Assembly (NCBI RefSeq): GCF_031679605.1
Contig: NZ_CP117522.1
Span: 7,502,001-7,566,000 of the forward strand
Reading direction: 5' to 3'
DNA from: Streptomyces luomodiensis
GTDB lineage: Bacteria; Actinomycetota; Actinomycetes; Streptomycetales; Streptomycetaceae
DNA length: 64,000 nt
This document shows positions 53,379 to 61,876 of this stretch, piece by piece. Each line of letters opens with the position of its first letter. Position 1 is the stretch's first letter. The notes under the pieces were generated by a model. That model searched no databases, had not been told where the DNA came from, and saw only the letters and a program-made list of their open reading frames with translations. The translations under genes and the position numbers were made by a program.

Positions 53379-54583
53379 ACGGATTCGGCGACCCGGGCGG
53401 CCCCGCCGAACGCTTCCCCCACGCGTTCGTGCGCCGACTGCGCGCCGGTGAACTCGGCTCCGTCCCCGTCGTGGCCGGACTCCTCCTGATCTGGATCGTC
53501 TTCCAGCTCCTCAACTCCCACTTCCTCTCCCCGCGCAACCTCTCCAACCTCAGCGTGGACATCGTCGGCACCGGCATGATCGCGGTCGGCGTGATCTTCG
53601 TCCTGCTGATCGGCGAGATCGATCTGTCGGTGGGCTCGGTGAGCGGCCTGGCCTCCGCCCTGTTCGCCGTGTTGAACGTCAACCACGGCATGCCCGAACC
53701 ACCCGCCGTCATCCTGGCCGCACTCTGCGGTACGGCGGTCGGCCTCGTCCACGGCTTCTTCACCGCCGCCGTCGGCGTCCCCGCGTTCGTGGTCACCCTC
53801 GCCGGACTGCTGGGCTGGTACGGACTGATGCTCGCCCTCATGGGCAGCTACGGCTCCATCAACCTCGACGATCAGGGCCTGGTCGTCCAGTTGACCAACT
53901 ACTACTTCGGCGATGTCGCCGCCGCGTACGGGCTCGCGGCGCTCGGCACCGCCGGATACTTCCTCGCCGCCCGACGAGACGCCAAGCGCCGCCACGCCGC
54001 CGGGGTGCCCGCCCGCTCCCGTGGCGAGATCGCCGTACGCACGGGGGCGCTCGCGGTGGTGGCCTTCGCCGCCGCGTATGTGCTCAACCAGTTCCAGGGC
54101 CTGCCGCTGGCCCTGCTGATCTTCCTGGCCGTCCTCGTCGTCCTGGACTACGTCCTGCGCCGCACGGCCTACGGGCGGATGATCTTCGCACTGGGCGGCG
54201 GGGTCGAGGCGGCCCGCCGCGCAGGCATCAACGTGACCTGGGTGCGGATCTCCGCGTTCATGATGTCGGGCCTGATGGCCGCCATCGGCGGACTCTTCCT
54301 GGCCTCCCGGATCAGCTCGGTCAGCCAGACGGCGATCTCCACGAACCTGTTGATGAACGCCATCGCGGCCGCCGTCATCGGCGGCACGAGCCTCTTCGGC
54401 GGCCGCGGCAGCATCTGGTCCGCGCTGCTGGGCGTCCTGGTCATCCAGTCGATCGCCTCCGGCGTGACCCTCCTGGACATCCAGGCCGCCGTGCAATACA
54501 TGATCACCGGTGGGGTGTTGTTGCTCGCCGTCGTGATCGATTCCCTGTCCCGCCGTGCGCAGAAGACGCACGGCCGGGCTTAG
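53375..54583 (+). CDS. CUT2-type sugar ABC transporter permease
   Basis: A 402-residue membrane protein with about ten helices of the XylH/RbsC family (LLIGEIDLSVGSVSGLASAL and GGVEAARRAGINVTWVRI, the cytoplasmic coupling loop, are typical). GTG 53375 overlaps the ATPase stop (GTGA). It ends four bases from the convergent DUF397 gene, leaving no room for a separate terminator. Confidence 0.93.
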   Translation: MNGFGDPGGPAERFPHAFVRRLRAGELGSVPVVAGLLLIWIVFQLLNSHFLSPRNLSNLSVDIVGTGMIAVGVIFVLLIGEIDLSVGSVSGLASALFAVLNVNHGMPEPPAVILAALCGTAVGLVHGFFTAAVGVPAFVVTLAGLLGWYGLMLALMGSYGSINLDDQGLVVQLTNYYFGDVAAAYGLAALGTAGYFLAARRDAKRRHAAGVPARSRGEIAVRTGALAVVAFAAAYVLNQFQGLPLALLIFLAVLVVLDYVLRRTAYGRMIFALGGGVEAARRAGINVTWVRISAFMMSGLMAAIGGLFLASRISSVSQTAISTNLLMNAIAAAVIGGTSLFGGRGSIWSALLGVLVIQSIASGVTLLDIQAAVQYMITGGVLLLAVVIDSLSRRAQKTHGRA

Positions 54584-54587
54584 GGGG

Positions 54588-54824
54588 TCAGCGGGTGGCG
54601 AAGGCCACGAAGTCCGTCCAGGCGGTGGCGGCTATGCGGAGGTGGGGACCGCCGGGGTTCTTGGAGTCCCGTATGTGGACGGTGGTGGGGGTGGTGGCGA
54701 CTTCGACGCACTGGCCGCCGCTGGAGTCGCTGTAGCTGGACTTGTGCCAGTCGTAGGCGACCTCTATGCACTCGCCGCCTGTGTTATCGCTGTAGCTGCT
54801 CTTGAACCACACGAGTCTGCTCAT
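54588..54824 (-). CDS. DUF397 protein with duplicated motif
   Basis: A 78-residue protein. DUF397 proteins have one W-x-K-S-S-Y-S motif; here it occurs twice (WFKSSYSDNTGGECIEVA and WHKSSYSDSSGGQCVEVA), followed by IRDSKNPGGPHLRI and a final F-x-A-F segment. They are small partners of XRE regulators with DUF5753 (WhiJ-like and BldB-associated systems) in Streptomyces. The start overlaps the regulator stop by four bases. Confidence 0.92.
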   Translation of the reverse strand: MSRLVWFKSSYSDNTGGECIEVAYDWHKSSYSDSSGGQCVEVATTPTTVHIRDSKNPGGPHLRIAATAWTDFVAFATR

Positions 54825-55642
54825 AGCTCACCCATCAACTTCTCGATGAAGCTTGCGGATTCCTCCGGCCTGAGGGCCTGGGACCTGATCATGGCATAGC
54901 GGCGGGCCAGAACGCCCACCTCGTCCGGCTTGGACAACAGGATGCTCTGGCCGTGGCCTTCGAGGTAGGCCACGGAGGTCTCCTCGGGCGTCTCGAGCAG
55001 TGTCATCGGTCCAGGAAGCCCGGCGTGCCCAGCTTGGCTCATGGGCATGGCCTGAATGACGACATTCGGACGGGCTGCGCACTCGATGAGATGCGCGTAC
55101 TGGGCACGCATGACCTCTGGCCCGCCGATTTCGCGCCGTAGCGCTGCCTCTTCGATGATGACGTTGACCACGGCTGCCGGTTTGCGGTCGAAGAGTGCCT
55201 TGCGGTCCATACGGGCCGCGACCAGCTTCGTGACCTCTTCCCTGTCAAGCGGGGGGAATGCGTAGTCGAACAGCGCGGTGGTGTACTCCTCCGTCTGTAG
55301 CAGGCCATGAATCAGTTGCGTGCAGTACGACGACAGACTCAGCGCTTCCTGCTCCAGCTGGGCGAGGCCCTGGAAGTGGGCCGGGTACCGCTCAAGCCGC
55401 AGATACTTGATCGCAGAACGCAGCAACCCGCCCGCGTCCAGAGCCTTCTCGGCCGCGTCGATGAACTCGTCCGTGGGTGGCTTCGCGCACGTCTCGACGG
55501 CGCTTACCGCCGACCCGGTGTAGTTCATCAGCGCGCCCAGCTCGTCCTGGGTGAGCCCCGCCCGCTCTCGTAGAAGCCGCAGCACAGCAGCGAAGTACTG
55601 GACGGTCGGCGGCGCGGAGTCCTTCTTCTTCGACGGGGCCAT
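54821..55642 (-). CDS. XRE-family regulator with DUF5753 (WhiJ/Scr1-like)
   Basis: A 273-residue DNA-binding protein. The helix-turn-helix is at residues ~20-60 (LLRERAGLTQDELGALMNYT), and the DUF5753 domain covers ~85-265 (IIEEAALRREIGG, VQAMPMSQAGH-like VIQAMPMSQAGHAGLPG). In S. coelicolor such regulators, paired with DUF397 proteins, control development and antibiotic production. GGGGGGTGG precedes ATG 55642. An anti-sigma-type ATPase gene is divergent. Confidence 0.93.
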   Translation of the reverse strand: MAPSKKKDSAPPTVQYFAAVLRLLRERAGLTQDELGALMNYTGSAVSAVETCAKPPTDEFIDAAEKALDAGGLLRSAIKYLRLERYPAHFQGLAQLEQEALSLSSYCTQLIHGLLQTEEYTTALFDYAFPPLDREEVTKLVAARMDRKALFDRKPAAVVNVIIEEAALRREIGGPEVMRAQYAHLIECAARPNVVIQAMPMSQAGHAGLPGPMTLLETPEETSVAYLEGHGQSILLSKPDEVGVLARRYAMIRSQALRPEESASFIEKLMGEL

Positions 55643-55655
55643 ACAGGCCACCCCC

Positions 55656-55680
55656 CTCAACTTCGGTCAACGTCAATCAA
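55656..55680. promoter_or_regulatory. TTGA(C) direct repeats upstream of XRE gene
   Basis: On the minus strand TTGA, TTGAC, TTGAC and TTGAG recur within about 25 bp just upstream of the XRE ribosome site. This could be a -35 cluster or the binding site of the XRE protein itself. Weak evidence. Confidence 0.25.
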
Positions 55681-55763
55681 CCGGCGTTCGACAGGAGTTG
55701 CCGGTCGCCGCAGTCGACGCTCTGTTACTGGTGAAGGTAGCCGCCTGCACTGACAGTGGGAGC

Positions 55764-56177
55764 ATGAACGCGGAAAGTCACGACGTAAATCCGCTCCATG
55801 GCTGGAAGCAGAGGTTTACGCCCGTCCCCCCATCCGTCCCTCACGCCCGCCGTGCCGCCGGTGCCGCTCTGCGGGCCTGGGGCCTGGACAAAGGCTCAGC
55901 CGGCCTCGTACTTCTGGTCCTCTCCGAGCTGGCGACGAACGCCGTCTGCCACGGGCGCGTACCGGGGCGGTACTACGAGGTGCGTATCGCATACGACGCA
56001 GAAAAAATGGTCGGGGTGGAGGTGTCCGACCCGAGGGAGGGCCGCCCCCGCCTCGCGGCCCCGGCACCGGAGGACGAATCCGGACGCGGTCTGGCGATCG
56101 TGGATGCCCTGGCCGAGGCGTGGGGCATCCGGGAGCGCATCGTCGGCAAGACGGTCTGGGCCCGCATCCGCTTGTAG
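55764..56177 (+). CDS. RsbW-like ATP-binding (HATPase) protein
   Basis: A 137-residue stand-alone GHKL ATPase. N-box SELATNAVCHG and the G1 box DESGRGLAIVDALAE are present. Such proteins act as anti-sigma kinases or as partners of the DUF397/XRE module. Start is uncertain: GGGAG is only one base from ATG 55764, and in-frame GTG 55731 and TTG 55698 exist; I keep the ATG because the recognisable domain begins ~10 residues later. Confidence 0.85.
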   Translation: MNAESHDVNPLHGWKQRFTPVPPSVPHARRAAGAALRAWGLDKGSAGLVLLVLSELATNAVCHGRVPGRYYEVRIAYDAEKMVGVEVSDPREGRPRLAAPAPEDESGRGLAIVDALAEAWGIRERIVGKTVWARIRL

Positions 56178-56187
56178 GTGCGGCTTG

Positions 56188-57156
56188 TCAGCTGGTGCCC
56201 AGGGCATCGCGGAGGACGGTGATGGCCTGGGTGATCGCGGCCTGGGCCGCGTGCGTGCCGCGCAGGGCGTTGAGCATGACGAAGTCGTGGATGACGCCCT
56301 GGTAGCGGGTCGCGGTGACGGGGACACCGGCCTGGCGGAGCTTGTTGGCGTAGGACTCGCCCTCGTCGCGCAGAACGTCGGCCTCGGCGGTGATGACGAG
56401 CGCCGGGGGCAGGCCGGCGAGCTGGTCGACGGTGGCGCGCAGCGGTGAGGCGGTGATCTGGGCGCGCTCGGCCGGGTCGGTGGTGTACTGGTCCCAGAAC
56501 CACTGCATGGCGTCGCGGCGCAGGAAGTAGCCCTCGGCGAACTGGTGGTAGGAGCCGGTGTCGAAGGCGGCGTCGGTGACCGGGTAGAACAGGACCTGCT
56601 GGGCGAAGTACAGATCGCCGCGTTCCTTGGCCATGAGGGTGAGGGCGGCGGTCATGTTGCCGCCCACGCTGTCACCGGCCACCGCGATGCGGGTGGCGTC
56701 CAGCCCCTTGGCGGCGCCGTCGGTGACGACCCAGCGGGCGACGGCGTAGTTCTGCTCGATGGCGACGGGGTAGCGGGCCTCGGGGGAGAGGTCGTACTCG
56801 GGGAAGACCACGGCGGCCTTCGCGCCGACCGCGAGTTCGCGGACCAGGCGGTCGTGGGTGTGGGCGTTGCCGAACACCCAGCCCGCGCCGTGGATGTAGA
56901 CGATGACGGGCAGGGTGTCGGTGGCGCCGGCGGGCTTGACGATGCGGGCCTTCACGGAGCCGGTGGGTCCGCCGGACACGGTGATCCACTCCTCGTCGAC
57001 CGCGGGCTTGGCGATCTCGCCGGACTGCACCTCGTCGACGGTCTTACGGCCCTCGACGGGGCCCAGGTCGAACAGGAACGGCGGCTGAGCGGTGGCGTTG
57101 GCGAACTCGGCCGCGGCCTGTTCCAGTACCGGCGCGGTCGGGGTGTATGCGGACAC
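56188..57156 (-). CDS. Alpha/beta hydrolase, HSL-type esterase
   Basis: A 322-residue esterase of the hormone-sensitive-lipase group. Oxyanion motif IHGAGWVFG, nucleophile elbow GDSVGG (Ser), Asp in ITAEADVLRDEG and His in GVIHDFVML form the active site. It is divergent from an OhrR-like regulator with a palindromic operator in between, suggesting control by oxidised lipids or peroxide. The physiological ester is unknown. Confidence 0.92.
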   Translation of the reverse strand: MSAYTPTAPVLEQAAAEFANATAQPPFLFDLGPVEGRKTVDEVQSGEIAKPAVDEEWITVSGGPTGSVKARIVKPAGATDTLPVIVYIHGAGWVFGNAHTHDRLVRELAVGAKAAVVFPEYDLSPEARYPVAIEQNYAVARWVVTDGAAKGLDATRIAVAGDSVGGNMTAALTLMAKERGDLYFAQQVLFYPVTDAAFDTGSYHQFAEGYFLRRDAMQWFWDQYTTDPAERAQITASPLRATVDQLAGLPPALVITAEADVLRDEGESYANKLRQAGVPVTATRYQGVIHDFVMLNALRGTHAAQAAITQAITVLRDALGTS

Positions 57157-57221
57157 GGCGAACTCCTTGGCTGAAGGGAGCCTGGGGGCCCCGTCTGCCA
57201 GAAGACTATGACGCGATTAGA

Positions 57222-57231
57222 TTGTGCACAA
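57222..57231. promoter_or_regulatory. MarR/OhrR-type palindrome
   Basis: TTGTGCACAA, a perfect 10-bp palindrome in an A/T-rich patch, lies 50 bp before the regulator gene and 66 bp before the esterase gene. OhrR sites have a similar TTGT-A/C-ACAA core. Confidence 0.6.
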
Positions 57232-57280
57232 GTAAAAAGTGGGCGTTGAATAATTCGGTCGTAACGGTAGGCTCGGCTGA

Positions 57281-57772
57281 ATGAGCACACGAGCGGAGGA
57301 CAGGCACATGGCGCGGAACGACGGGCACGAGCAGGCCCGGGAGTTCTCCCTGCTCCTGGACGACCAGCTGTGCTTCGCCCTCTACGCGGCCTCGCGCGCG
57401 GTGACGCACCGCTACCGGCCGCTGCTGGAGGAGCTGGGGCTGACCTACCCGCAGTACCTGGTCATGCTGGTCCTGTGGGAACACGGCACGGTGTCGATCA
57501 AGGACGTCGGCGCCGCCCTCCACCTGGACTACGGCACGCTCACCCCGCTGGTGAAGCGCCTGGAGGCGGCGGGCCTGGTCCGCCGCGAGCGGCGCCCCGA
57601 CGACGAGCGGACCGTCCGCGTCAGCCTCACCGGCCAGGGCGCGGAACTGCGGGAGCGGGCCGAGGCGGTGCCGAGCGCCATCGGCGCGGCCATGGCCCTG
57701 TCGACACAGGACTTCGACGAGGTCAAGCGTATTCTCCGGCAACTCACGACCAACGTTTCCACCGGGCCCTGA
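57281..57772 (+). CDS. MarR family regulator, OhrR-like
   Basis: A 163-residue winged-helix regulator. The N-terminal DDQLCFALYAASRAV segment contains the peroxide-sensing Cys of OhrR proteins, and the wing (YGTLTPLVKRLEAAGLVRRE, RPDDERTVRVSLT) is typical. OhrR normally represses the organic hydroperoxide reductase gene ohr; no ohr gene is present and an esterase is divergent instead. An alternative start is ATG 57308. Confidence 0.9.
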   Translation: MSTRAEDRHMARNDGHEQAREFSLLLDDQLCFALYAASRAVTHRYRPLLEELGLTYPQYLVMLVLWEHGTVSIKDVGAALHLDYGTLTPLVKRLEAAGLVRRERRPDDERTVRVSLTGQGAELRERAEAVPSAIGAAMALSTQDFDEVKRILRQLTTNVSTGP

Positions 57773-58365
57773 CCGCCGGTCAGGCGCGGCGCCGTCTCGC
57801 GCCTTCGGCGCACTTGAGCAGCGGGGCAGGGGGGCGGGGGCCCGGCGCCGCCGCCGACTGACGGACCGGTGGGGGCGGAGGCCGGTGGCGGCTCGGCGTC
57901 GCGGGCGGTGCGGCCCGACCCGGAGTGCGAGCAGGGTCCGGGTACCCCTCCCCAAAACGCTTGATCTGACGCAACTAATTTGTCAATCAGTTTCCAGAGG
58001 GGTACCCACCCCCCGCCAACCCGGAACGAATCCGGCACTCCGGCAACGGCCCTGGCCCCCGAGCACGGAAGCCGCCACCGGCGCCCACACCCACGGACCC
58101 GGCGGACGGCGGCGGCGCCGCGCCCCCCACCCCCCGCCGCCGCTGCTCAATTGCGCCGAAGGCGCGAAACGGCGCCGCACCCAACCAACGACCCCAGCGC
58201 CCCGTAGCAGCCGTAGGACGTGAGCCGTACTCGTGGCCGCTTCCCGTAAGCGGAATCGATCCGTCCTGGTAACCCACCGTCCGCCGCGTCGCGGAAACGC
58301 TGTGCCACGCTTGAAGCCGGCTCGCGCGCCTGGCGCGGGCCGGTGATGCGAAGTGAGGGCGCGGC
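57773..58365. other. 593-bp gap occupied mainly by an inverted-repeat element
   Basis: No gene is supported. Positions 57788-58176 form the long inverted repeat listed separately; the rest (58177-58365) must contain the promoter of the next gene, with no clear consensus. Confidence 0.7.
57788..58176. repeat. 389-bp imperfect inverted-repeat element (MITE-like)
   Basis: The two ends are inverted copies: GGCGCCGTCTCGCGCCTTCG at 57788 mirrors the end at 58176, and similarity (GAGCAGCGG, GGCGCCGCCGCCG, CGGTGGCGGCT, CGGAGTGC, GGGTACCCC) continues through arms of about 165-180 bp. The 43-bp centre (57954-57996) is A/T-rich and lacks the symmetry; on the minus strand it contains TTGACA. No transposase is coded. 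Confidence 0.8.
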
Positions 58366-60663
58366 GTGCAGAAGCCCCGATGGAAGACCGTGGGGGGAGC
58401 CCTGCTGCGGGTGACGGCGGTGTGGGCGGTGTCCACGCTCACGATGCTGGCGCTCGCCGGGATTCTCCCCGACTTCAGCCTGAAGTCGGGCGACGGTGAC
58501 AGCGCGACACGGATCGCGGTCACGGCGGCCAGCGGGGCCGGCGCCTTCGGGGTGCTCAGCGCGCTGGTGTGGCCGCTGCTCGTACGGGCGCTGCTGCTGA
58601 TGCCCGCGCTGGTGCTGGGGCTGCTGGTGTTCGCGCTCAACGGCTCGATGCTGCTGATCGCCCTCAGCCTGATCCCGGACGGGCCGGGCACCGCCGAGCC
58701 GGAGACCGCCGTCGTGGTCGCGGCCGTGATGTCGGCCGCGTCGTCGGCCACCAGCACGTTCCTGACCGTGCGGGACGACGGGGCGTACCGGCGGCGGCTG
58801 GCGCGGCTGGCCGGGCGGCGCAGACGGCGGCTCGGTCAGGACGAAGGGGACGAACAGTCCCCGGGAACGGTGTTCCTCCAGCTCGACGGGGTGGGGCACG
58901 CCGTACTGCGGGAGGCGCTGCGGGAGCGCGAGAACCGGCCCCCGGTGATGCCCACCGTCGCGGGCTGGGTCCGCACCACCCACCGGGTGATGCCCTGGCG
59001 CACCGACTGGTCCAGCCAGACCGGCGCCAGTCAGCTCGGCATCCTGCACGGCTCCAACGAGGACGTGCCCGCCTTCCGCTGGTACGAGAAGAAGAGCGGG
59101 GAGGTGATGGTGAGCAACCGGCCGACCAGCGCGGCCGTGCTTCAACGCCGCGCGGCCGCCCGCGCGAGACACGACGGACTGCTCACGGTGGACGGGGCCA
59201 GCCGGGGCAACCTGTTCACCGGCGGCGCCGATCAGCTGGCCCTGGTGCTGTCGGTCGCGGCGCGGCGCGGCAAGCACAACCGCTCCCGGTCCGGATACTT
59301 CGCGTACTTCTCCGACCCGGCCAACGCGACCCGCACCGCCGTGTCGTTCCTCGCCGAGGTGGTCCGGGAGATCGGCCAGTCCACACGCGCCAAGCTGCGC
59401 CGCGAGACACCCCGGGTCAAACGGGGCGGGCTGTATCCGCTCATCCGCGCGTTCGCCACCGTCGTGGAGCGGGATGTGGTGGTGACGGCGGTGATGGGGG
59501 ACATCCTCTCCGGCCGTACCGCGATCTACGCCGATCTGGTGGCCTACGACGAGGTGGCCCACCACTCGGGGCCGCGCGGCCGGGACGTCCAGCAGGTGCT
59601 CGCCCGGCTCGACCGCTCCATCGCGCTGATCGCCAACGTCGCCGAGTACGCCCCGCGCGACTACCGGATCGTGCTGCTGTCCGACCACGGACAGAGCCCC
59701 GGCGAAACCTTCTCGGGGGCGTACGGGCTGACCCTGGAGGACCTGGTGCGGGCCGGCTGCGGTCTGCCCGTGTCACGGCGGGCCGGGCGGACCTCGAGCG
59801 GTGCGGAGGCGCGCGAGGCGGGGCGGGCGGCGCTGCGCCGGCCGGAGAAGCCCGAGGTGGAGCCGGACGGGCGGGCCGGTGCCGCCAAGGCCGACGAAGA
59901 CGTCGCCGCCCGCCATGCCACCGTGTCCGATCCGATCGTGCTCGCCTCCGGGAACCTGGGCCTGATCTCCTTCCCCGATGTGCCGGGACGGATGAGCCGC
60001 GAGCAGATCGACGCCCGCCACCCCACCCTGTTGCGCACCCTCGCCGACCATCCCGGGGTGGGCTTCCTGCTCGTACGGTCCGAGGCGCATGGCGCGGTGG
60101 TGCTGGGCGCGGACGGCGCCGAGCACCGTCTGGACACCGGGGAGGTGCTGGGGGGCGTGAGCCCGCTCGCCGCCTTCGGGCCCGGCGCCGAGGACGCCGT
60201 GCGGCGCACCGCGCACTTCCGGAACACGCCCGACATCATGGTCAACTCCGCCTACGACCCGGTGCGCGGCACGGTGCACGCCTTCGAGGAGCAGATCGGC
60301 TCGCACGGCGGACTCGGCGGCGAGCAGGGGCACCCGTTTCTGCTGTGGCCGGCCGAGCTGACCGCGCCGGTGGCGGCGGGGGAGGAGCTGATCGGGGCGG
60401 AGCAGGTGCACCGGGTGCTGCGGCGCTGGCTGGCGGAGGCGGACGGGCCCCAGGTGCCGGAGGAGGAAGCGGAAGCGGAGACCGCGGGGGAGGCGCGGGC
60501 CGGGGCCGACGCGCGGGCCGGGGCCGACGCGCGGCCGCCGGCCGGCGCGGAACTGCCGGAGGCGGCCGGCGCGGCGCACACCGTGCCGGAGTCCCGGCGC
60601 GACGGCGCCCCCGCCGCACCCTTCACCGTGGTCAGCCGGGGCGTACCGGACCAAGCCCGGTGA
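58366..60663 (+). CDS. Holin-like membrane domain fused to alkaline-phosphatase-fold phosphodiesterase
   Basis: A 765-residue membrane enzyme. Residues ~10-135 contain about four helices of the phage-holin-family (DUF/TMEM-like) type. After a basic stretch, the soluble part shows alkaline-phosphatase/nucleotide pyrophosphatase motifs: FLQLDGVGHAVL, LVAYDEVAHHSGP (metal Asp/His), LLSDHGQSPG (second Asp-His) and IGSHGGLGGEQGHPF. The usual nucleophile may be the Thr/Ser of the DWSSQTGAS segment. The substrate is unknown, perhaps a lipid-linked phosphodiester. C-terminal ~80 residues are Ala/Glu-rich. GTG 58366 with GTGAGGG upstream. Confidence 0.85.
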   Translation: MQKPRWKTVGGALLRVTAVWAVSTLTMLALAGILPDFSLKSGDGDSATRIAVTAASGAGAFGVLSALVWPLLVRALLLMPALVLGLLVFALNGSMLLIALSLIPDGPGTAEPETAVVVAAVMSAASSATSTFLTVRDDGAYRRRLARLAGRRRRRLGQDEGDEQSPGTVFLQLDGVGHAVLREALRERENRPPVMPTVAGWVRTTHRVMPWRTDWSSQTGASQLGILHGSNEDVPAFRWYEKKSGEVMVSNRPTSAAVLQRRAAARARHDGLLTVDGASRGNLFTGGADQLALVLSVAARRGKHNRSRSGYFAYFSDPANATRTAVSFLAEVVREIGQSTRAKLRRETPRVKRGGLYPLIRAFATVVERDVVVTAVMGDILSGRTAIYADLVAYDEVAHHSGPRGRDVQQVLARLDRSIALIANVAEYAPRDYRIVLLSDHGQSPGETFSGAYGLTLEDLVRAGCGLPVSRRAGRTSSGAEAREAGRAALRRPEKPEVEPDGRAGAAKADEDVAARHATVSDPIVLASGNLGLISFPDVPGRMSREQIDARHPTLLRTLADHPGVGFLLVRSEAHGAVVLGADGAEHRLDTGEVLGGVSPLAAFGPGAEDAVRRTAHFRNTPDIMVNSAYDPVRGTVHAFEEQIGSHGGLGGEQGHPFLLWPAELTAPVAAGEELIGAEQVHRVLRRWLAEADGPQVPEEEAEAETAGEARAGADARAGADARPPAGAELPEAAGAAHTVPESRRDGAPAAPFTVVSRGVPDQAR

Positions 60664-60728
60664 TGCGGGCGCGCCGCGCCGCCGGGTCGCGGTCCGCGCC
60701 GCGCCCGGATCGGGTGTAAGCAAGAGAT

Positions 60729-61835
60729 ATGCGTTTGCCGCCCGACCTCACCCGGTTCGGTGGGGAAACGCGGTCGAGCCGGGCACTGTTCGCCCTCCCG
60801 CTCGCACTCATCGTGGCCGTCACGCTGATCGACATCCTCACTCCGGCCAGCGTCCACCTCGGCCCCTTCCTGATCGCCGCGCCCGCGATCACCGCGTCCT
60901 TCGCGGGTGCGGGCGGAACCGCCGCGATCGGCGCCCTGGCCTTCGTGGCCCAGGTCGTCATCGCCGTGTTCCACGGCGGTGTCACGACCACCAACCACGA
61001 GGCGCAGCTCGCCGCCATCGTCGTGCTCTCCGGCCTGGTGACGGCCTTCCGCTACGTCACCGACCGGCATCGGCGCCGGCTGCTCAGGGTGCGCTCGGTG
61101 TCCGTGGCCGCGCAGGAGGTGCTGTTGCGGCCGCTGCCCGAACGGATCGGGGAACTGAGCATCGCCTCGCTGTATCTCGCGGCCGACGAGGAGGCGCAGA
61201 TCGGCGGTGATCTGTACGCGGCCGTCCGCACCCAGGGGGCGACCCGGCTGGTCATCGGGGACGTACAGGGCAAGGGGCTGGCCGCGATCGGCGACGCCGC
61301 CGTGCTGATCGGGGCCTTCCGCGGGGTCGCGTACCGCCATCTCTCGCTGCCGGCAATCGCCACCCACCTGGGCAGCTGCATGTGCTGGAACTGGCAGCAC
61401 GTCCCCGGTGGCGGCCGGAACTGCCTGGAGTCCTTCGTGACCGCCGTGGTGGTGGACGTCTACGACGACGGCCCGATGGCCGGAATGGTGAACTGCGGGC
61501 ACCCGCCGCCGCTGCTGCTGCACCGGGGCGAGGTCGCGACACTGGACGTGGACCAACCCGCGATACCGCTGGGCCTGGAGGTGCCGCGGGAGGGGGACTA
61601 CCGGGTGGAGACGTTCCGCTTCGAGTACGGAGATCTCCTGGTGCTGCACACCGACGGGGTCATCGAGGCCCGGGACGCCGACGGCGCCTTCTACCCGCTC
61701 CCCGAACGGCTCGCGGCCTGGAAGGGCGGCGGCCCGCAGTCGCTGGTGGACCATCTCCACGCCGATCTGCTCCGGCACACCGGCGGGGTCGTCGACGACG
61801 ACGCCGCCATCGTGGTGATCGCCCGCCGCGCCTGA
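60729..61835 (+). CDS. Membrane-anchored PP2C/SpoIIE phosphatase
   Basis: A 368-residue phosphatase. The first ~110 residues form three or four membrane helices; residues ~140-368 carry the SpoIIE domain (AQIGGDLYAAV, VIGDVQGKGLAAIGDA, LLVLHTDGVIEARD, VDDDAAIVVIAR). No HATPase or sensory GAF domain is present. It follows the holin/phosphodiesterase fusion after 65 bp and probably belongs to the same transcript, so envelope stress sensing is a reasonable guess. Confidence 0.9.
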   Translation: MRLPPDLTRFGGETRSSRALFALPLALIVAVTLIDILTPASVHLGPFLIAAPAITASFAGAGGTAAIGALAFVAQVVIAVFHGGVTTTNHEAQLAAIVVLSGLVTAFRYVTDRHRRRLLRVRSVSVAAQEVLLRPLPERIGELSIASLYLAADEEAQIGGDLYAAVRTQGATRLVIGDVQGKGLAAIGDAAVLIGAFRGVAYRHLSLPAIATHLGSCMCWNWQHVPGGGRNCLESFVTAVVVDVYDDGPMAGMVNCGHPPPLLLHRGEVATLDVDQPAIPLGLEVPREGDYRVETFRFEYGDLLVLHTDGVIEARDADGAFYPLPERLAAWKGGGPQSLVDHLHADLLRHTGGVVDDDAAIVVIARRA

Positions 61836-61876
61836 GCCGGTCTCCTCCCTCCCGTGCTCTCCCGCCGCTCGCCCCC

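Noticed and set aside
57780..57974. Short minus-strand frame in the inverted-repeat element
   Set aside because: Proline/arginine-rich and wholly inside a repeat arm; the only start would be a TTG in the central loop and there is no family resemblance.
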